DNA of 64,000 nucleotides from Trinickia dinghuensis (GTDB lineage Bacteria; Pseudomonadota; Gammaproteobacteria; Burkholderiales; Burkholderiaceae): NCBI RefSeq assembly GCF_003367175.1, contig NZ_QRGA01000016.1, positions 1 to 64,000 of the forward strand, read 5' to 3'. Shown piece by piece: positions 61,188 to 64,000 of this stretch (position 1 is its first letter; each line of letters starts with the position of its first letter). The notes under the pieces were generated by a model. It saw only the letters and a program-made list of their open reading frames with translations, ran no database searches and was not told where the DNA came from. The position numbers and the translations under genes were made by a program.

Positions 61188-61287
61188 CCGCGCAGGCCGG
61201 GCGCGCGCCGCGGTGCGTGCCATGCCTCCCGTGTATCCCCGTGTATCTCGCGTATCCGGTGCTCGAATTCGCACCGGCCCGCCGCGT

Positions 61288-62232
61288 TTATTGGTGCCGC
61301 GCTCGCCGCCGCTCCGCGAGCCGATATTCGGTCGGGGAAATCGACAGGCGCTTGCGGAACATCTTGGCCAATCCGTCGCCGCTGCCGACGCCGCAGCGGC
61401 GCGCGATCTTGTCGACGGGCAGGTCGGTGCCGACCAGCAGCGAGCAGCTTGCGTCGAGCCGCGCCCGCAGCAAATACTCCGATGGTGTGATGCCCATCTG
61501 CGACTTGAAGCGCCGCAAGAAGCTGCGCTCGCTCATCGCCGCCACTTCGGCGGCCTTGGCCACCGAGATTGGCTGGCCGTAGTTTTCGCGGATCCAGCGT
61601 GCGGCCGTATCGATCTTCTCGCGCGTGCCGCCGTCGTCGAGCTCCCCGAGCACGGCACCGAGCCGGCGCCACGCGCCCGGTGCGGCACGGTCCGCAACCG
61701 TGCGCGCCGCCTGAGCGCCGCGGTCGCGTTTGACGATCGACAGCGCGGCGGCGACGGGGCCGAGCGGATCGTCGAGTGCGACGGGACCCTCGGCGTGTGT
61801 CGCCGCGTGCGTAATCTGAGGTGCGCCGAGCACGGCAGCCGCGCTCGCCGCGGAGCCGGCCGGCCCGGCTGCCGCCACGGCGGCGAGGATCGCGGCGCCG
61901 TCCCCGATCGCCTTGACCGCGTGCGTGTGCTGCATCAGTGCGCGCAGACGGCGCAGGAACGAGTCGTCGGTCGCGAGATGCGAGGCGCCGCCTCCGCCCG
62001 GGATGAACAACGCGTGCAGGCCCGAGGCCGCATGGGCGTCGAGATTGTCCGACCATACGCGCATCGTCGCGCTGCTCGCGATGCTGCCGCCCGTGCTCGA
62101 AACGACGGCAAGGGCATACGGTTCCCCGGGTCCGCCTTCGAGGTCGTCGGCGAGCCGGAACACTTCCGCGATGGAACTCGCTTCGACGAGCGAAAATCCG
62201 TCGAAGATGAGGATAGCGATGCGCTTGGCCAT
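61288..62232 (-). CDS. GlxA-family AraC-type regulator with DJ-1/PfpI-like domain
   Basis: The protein has 314 residues from ATG 62232 (MAKRIAILIFDGFSLVEAS); an upstream in-frame extension is Arg-rich and unlikely. Residues ~1-190 form the DJ-1/PfpI-like ligand-binding domain ('ALFIPGGGGASHLATDD'), which lacks the nucleophilic Cys of active amidotransferases. The C-terminal ~100 residues are a double HTH: 'ISVAKAAEVAAMSERSFLRRFKSQMGITPSEYLLRARL' and 'PVDKIARRCGVGSGDGLAKMFRKRLSISPTEYR'. GlxA proteins regulate catabolism of small amines or nitrogen compounds. Neighbouring targets are not evident. Confidence 0.9.
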   Translation of the reverse strand: MAKRIAILIFDGFSLVEASSIAEVFRLADDLEGGPGEPYALAVVSSTGGSIASSATMRVWSDNLDAHAASGLHALFIPGGGGASHLATDDSFLRRLRALMQHTHAVKAIGDGAAILAAVAAAGPAGSAASAAAVLGAPQITHAATHAEGPVALDDPLGPVAAALSIVKRDRGAQAARTVADRAAPGAWRRLGAVLGELDDGGTREKIDTAARWIRENYGQPISVAKAAEVAAMSERSFLRRFKSQMGITPSEYLLRARLDASCSLLVGTDLPVDKIARRCGVGSGDGLAKMFRKRLSISPTEYRLAERRRARHQ

Positions 62233-62386
62233 GGGCGGGCAGGCGAGACGGGCCGCGCGCACGCGCGTCACGCGGCGCGAGTCCAATGCGTCGCATGGTA
62301 TGCGCGAGCGGCGCGCGCACTGCAAGCGAGTCGGAAAAACGCGAGATGTTGGCAGATCGCTTCGATAAGATCGTTCATTTGATATT

Positions 62387-64000
62387 TCATTTGCCGAGCG
62401 AGCCCGCCGGCGCGGTGACGTTCGCCTTAGCCGCCGATGCGTTCGTCGAAACCACGTAAATCGGCGACTCGCTCAAAGCGAGCGCGACACGGCCGTCGCG
62501 GTAAGGCAGCTCGGCGGCGTTGCCCATCGCATCGAACACAGTGACACGTCCGGTCGTTCCCTTTGCATCGACTTGCAGCGTGTAAGGGACGCTGTAGGTT
62601 TCGCTGAAGCCCGAGGTCGCGTTCCAGTGCCCGTTGTCGTGCGTCCAGAGGGCCGTCACGATCTTGCCGCCGGTAAGCCGCTGGAACGCGTAGCCGTAGA
62701 TCCCGGCGGGCACGTGGTCGAGGTGGCCGAGCGTCTTTGTCCCGTCGATGATCCGCGTCATCGCGCAGACAACCATCGCGGCCGGCTTCGGACTGATGTC
62801 GCTTGCCCCGTAGGCGCCGTTCGCATGCTCGAGATCGAAGAACAGGCCGTATCCGGGCGGCGACTCGGGTATATCGGATGAATAGAAGACGTAGGTCATG
62901 TCGGCGCCTTCGCCGAGCAGGATCAGATGCGTGCGCGCGACGACGGCGCCTTGCGCGAACAGCACGTTTTGCGTCGGGAAATCCGTGCCGTATTGGGTGC
63001 CGATGTCATAGCTGATCCCCGTTTCGGTGGCGAACAGCTTCGCGCCGGGCTTCAGAAGATGCGTCATCAACGTGCGCAGCGCGCGCATCGAAGCAGGCAG
63101 CGCGTTCGCGGCCTTGGCCGGATCGGGATCGGTTGCAAGCCGTTCCGGCGGATGCGAGGGCGAGGTGCCCACGTCGTAGTAGCCGTGAATCGTCAGGCCG
63201 TCGAGGTAGCGGCCGATGCCGAGCGGGGCGAGGCGCTCGAGCCAACGCACGTTCTCGCGAACCGATGCAATGGTCGGACCCATGACGACCGCATGCGGAT
63301 CCGTTGCATGAATCGCCTCGTAGGTCGCGCGGTACAGATCGACGAAATGCGCGTCGGAGTCGCGCCAGGGCAGGCCGCCGTCGTAGTCGGGCTCCCAGGT
63401 GACTTGGTAGTAGTTATGCGATTGGTCGGGAAAATAGGCCGCGCGAATGCGAGCCGAATCGGTGCCGACGCGGCTCAGGTAGCTGCGGTAGGCCGTGTCC
63501 GATACGGGGGCGTAGCTGTGGGTCGCCGAGCCGGTCGGACTGGCCCATCCGGGAATGCCGTCGAGTTGGATCAGCCGCATGATGTCGCCCGGTTTGAAAT
63601 AGGGCGCCAGCGTCGAGAGACTCGGCTTGAAGGTGTCGGGATGACCGGGCTCCTCGATGTACCAATTGCGCGTGTCGTTGGCCCACGACAGTCCGAGCAC
63701 GCGATAGAGCGGACGATAGCCGTCGCCGTCGCAGCATCGCTGGCCGGCGCGCAGATAGTTCGCGCCCTGCCCCCCGAAGCGATGCTGATCCTCGTGAGCA
63801 TACGAAACCGGCGGCAGCACGTTCGATACGTCGGGCAGTACGCCGAACGTCGCGATGCCGCTTGGACGCGTGCCGCGCCGCGGCAGCCGTTCGCCGCCGT
63901 GAACGAGCGAGGCGAGCAGGGCGAAGTAGCCTGCGCGCGACGACGTGCAGCGCAGCGAGAAACGCTGCGCGCCAGCGCCGACGTTCACGCGTCCCGCGGC
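62387..64000 (-). CDS. Glycoside hydrolase-like protein of clan GH-A, 5' end outside the window
   Basis: The frame stays open to the last base of the window, so the N-terminus is missing; about 537 residues are present. A TIM-barrel pattern is visible with 'VTWEPDYDG' as likely acid/base Glu, where the usual Asn before Glu is replaced by Trp, and 'FATETGISYD' as likely nucleophile Glu. Barrel strands include 'LDGLTIHGYYDVG' and 'DIMRLIQLDGIPGWAS'. The last ~150 residues look like a beta-sandwich accessory domain ('KIVTALWTHDNGHW', 'PYTLQVDAKGTTGRVTVFDAMGNAAELPY'). The overall look recalls GH39 or GH5-type enzymes. The substrate is unknown and the loss of Asn may affect activity. Confidence 0.65.
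   Translation of the reverse strand, partial: AAGRVNVGAGAQRFSLRCTSSRAGYFALLASLVHGGERLPRRGTRPSGIATFGVLPDVSNVLPPVSYAHEDQHRFGGQGANYLRAGQRCCDGDGYRPLYRVLGLSWANDTRNWYIEEPGHPDTFKPSLSTLAPYFKPGDIMRLIQLDGIPGWASPTGSATHSYAPVSDTAYRSYLSRVGTDSARIRAAYFPDQSHNYYQVTWEPDYDGGLPWRDSDAHFVDLYRATYEAIHATDPHAVVMGPTIASVRENVRWLERLAPLGIGRYLDGLTIHGYYDVGTSPSHPPERLATDPDPAKAANALPASMRALRTLMTHLLKPGAKLFATETGISYDIGTQYGTDFPTQNVLFAQGAVVARTHLILLGEGADMTYVFYSSDIPESPPGYGLFFDLEHANGAYGASDISPKPAAMVVCAMTRIIDGTKTLGHLDHVPAGIYGYAFQRLTGGKIVTALWTHDNGHWNATSGFSETYSVPYTLQVDAKGTTGRVTVFDAMGNAAELPYRDGRVALALSESPIYVVSTNASAAKANVTAPAGSLGK

Overview
The window comes from a high-GC betaproteobacterium of the family Burkholderiaceae (Burkholderia, Paraburkholderia, Trinickia or a close relative). 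This rests on gene order and content read from the sequence: a complete ybgC-tolQ-tolR-tolA-tolB-pal-cpoB cluster next to glyA-nrdR and a minor-pilin operon, a DUF2783-hmgA-fahA cluster, a DUF883/holin-X/DUF3318 trio, and xdhABC. No insertion sequence, integrase, CRISPR array or rRNA gene was seen. One tRNA (Lys, anticodon TTT) is present.

Layout. 1-11.4 kb: the 3' part of a giant repetitive adhesin, followed without gaps by a TolC-like outer-membrane lipoprotein, two HlyD-type adaptors (one with a GAF-like cytoplasmic half) and an M50 metalloprotease fused to a HlyD-like domain. This looks like an export operon without an ABC ATPase. 11.5-18 kb: a MACPF/perforin-like protein with an unrecognised partner gene, divergent from a 1076-residue HTH-ATPase-TPR regulator; three tandem 11-bp repeats lie between them. 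18-28 kb: redox and stress accessory genes (two LysR regulators, an MDR oxidoreductase, a Bcr/CflA-type MFS pump, a solo LuxR HTH protein, FMN azoreductase, an AhpD-like protein, a multicopper oxidase) and an odd coiled-coil membrane protein beside tRNA-Lys. 28-35.9 kb: the tol-pal envelope cluster, then glyA with a candidate ZTP riboswitch, and nrdR. 36-39 kb: type IV minor pilins fimT-pilV-pilW-pilX-pilE, all coupled by stop/start overlaps except the last.

39-41.6 kb: three small membrane-associated stress proteins and a degenerate EAL-domain protein. 41.7-45.6 kb: homogentisate/fumarylacetoacetate catabolism and a crotonase. 45.7-51.5 kb: a fertility-inhibition-like protein, a class V aminotransferase, a small membrane protein, a selenium-binding/methanethiol-oxidase-type protein and a YfcJ/YhhS-like MFS pump. 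51.7-56.4 kb: xanthine dehydrogenase xdhAB with an xdhC that lacks its usual N-terminal half. 56.7-61.2 kb: Old Yellow Enzyme, a TAXI-type solute-binding membrane protein, an HCCA-isomerase-like protein and a LysR regulator. 61.3-64 kb: a GlxA-type regulator and a truncated clan GH-A-like glycosidase.

The two most promising candidates for undescribed biology are the adhesin/TolC/HlyD/GAF-HlyD/M50-HlyD operon and the MACPF locus with its repeat-marked divergent promoter region. Functions below the family level are inferences from sequence read by eye; no database search was possible.
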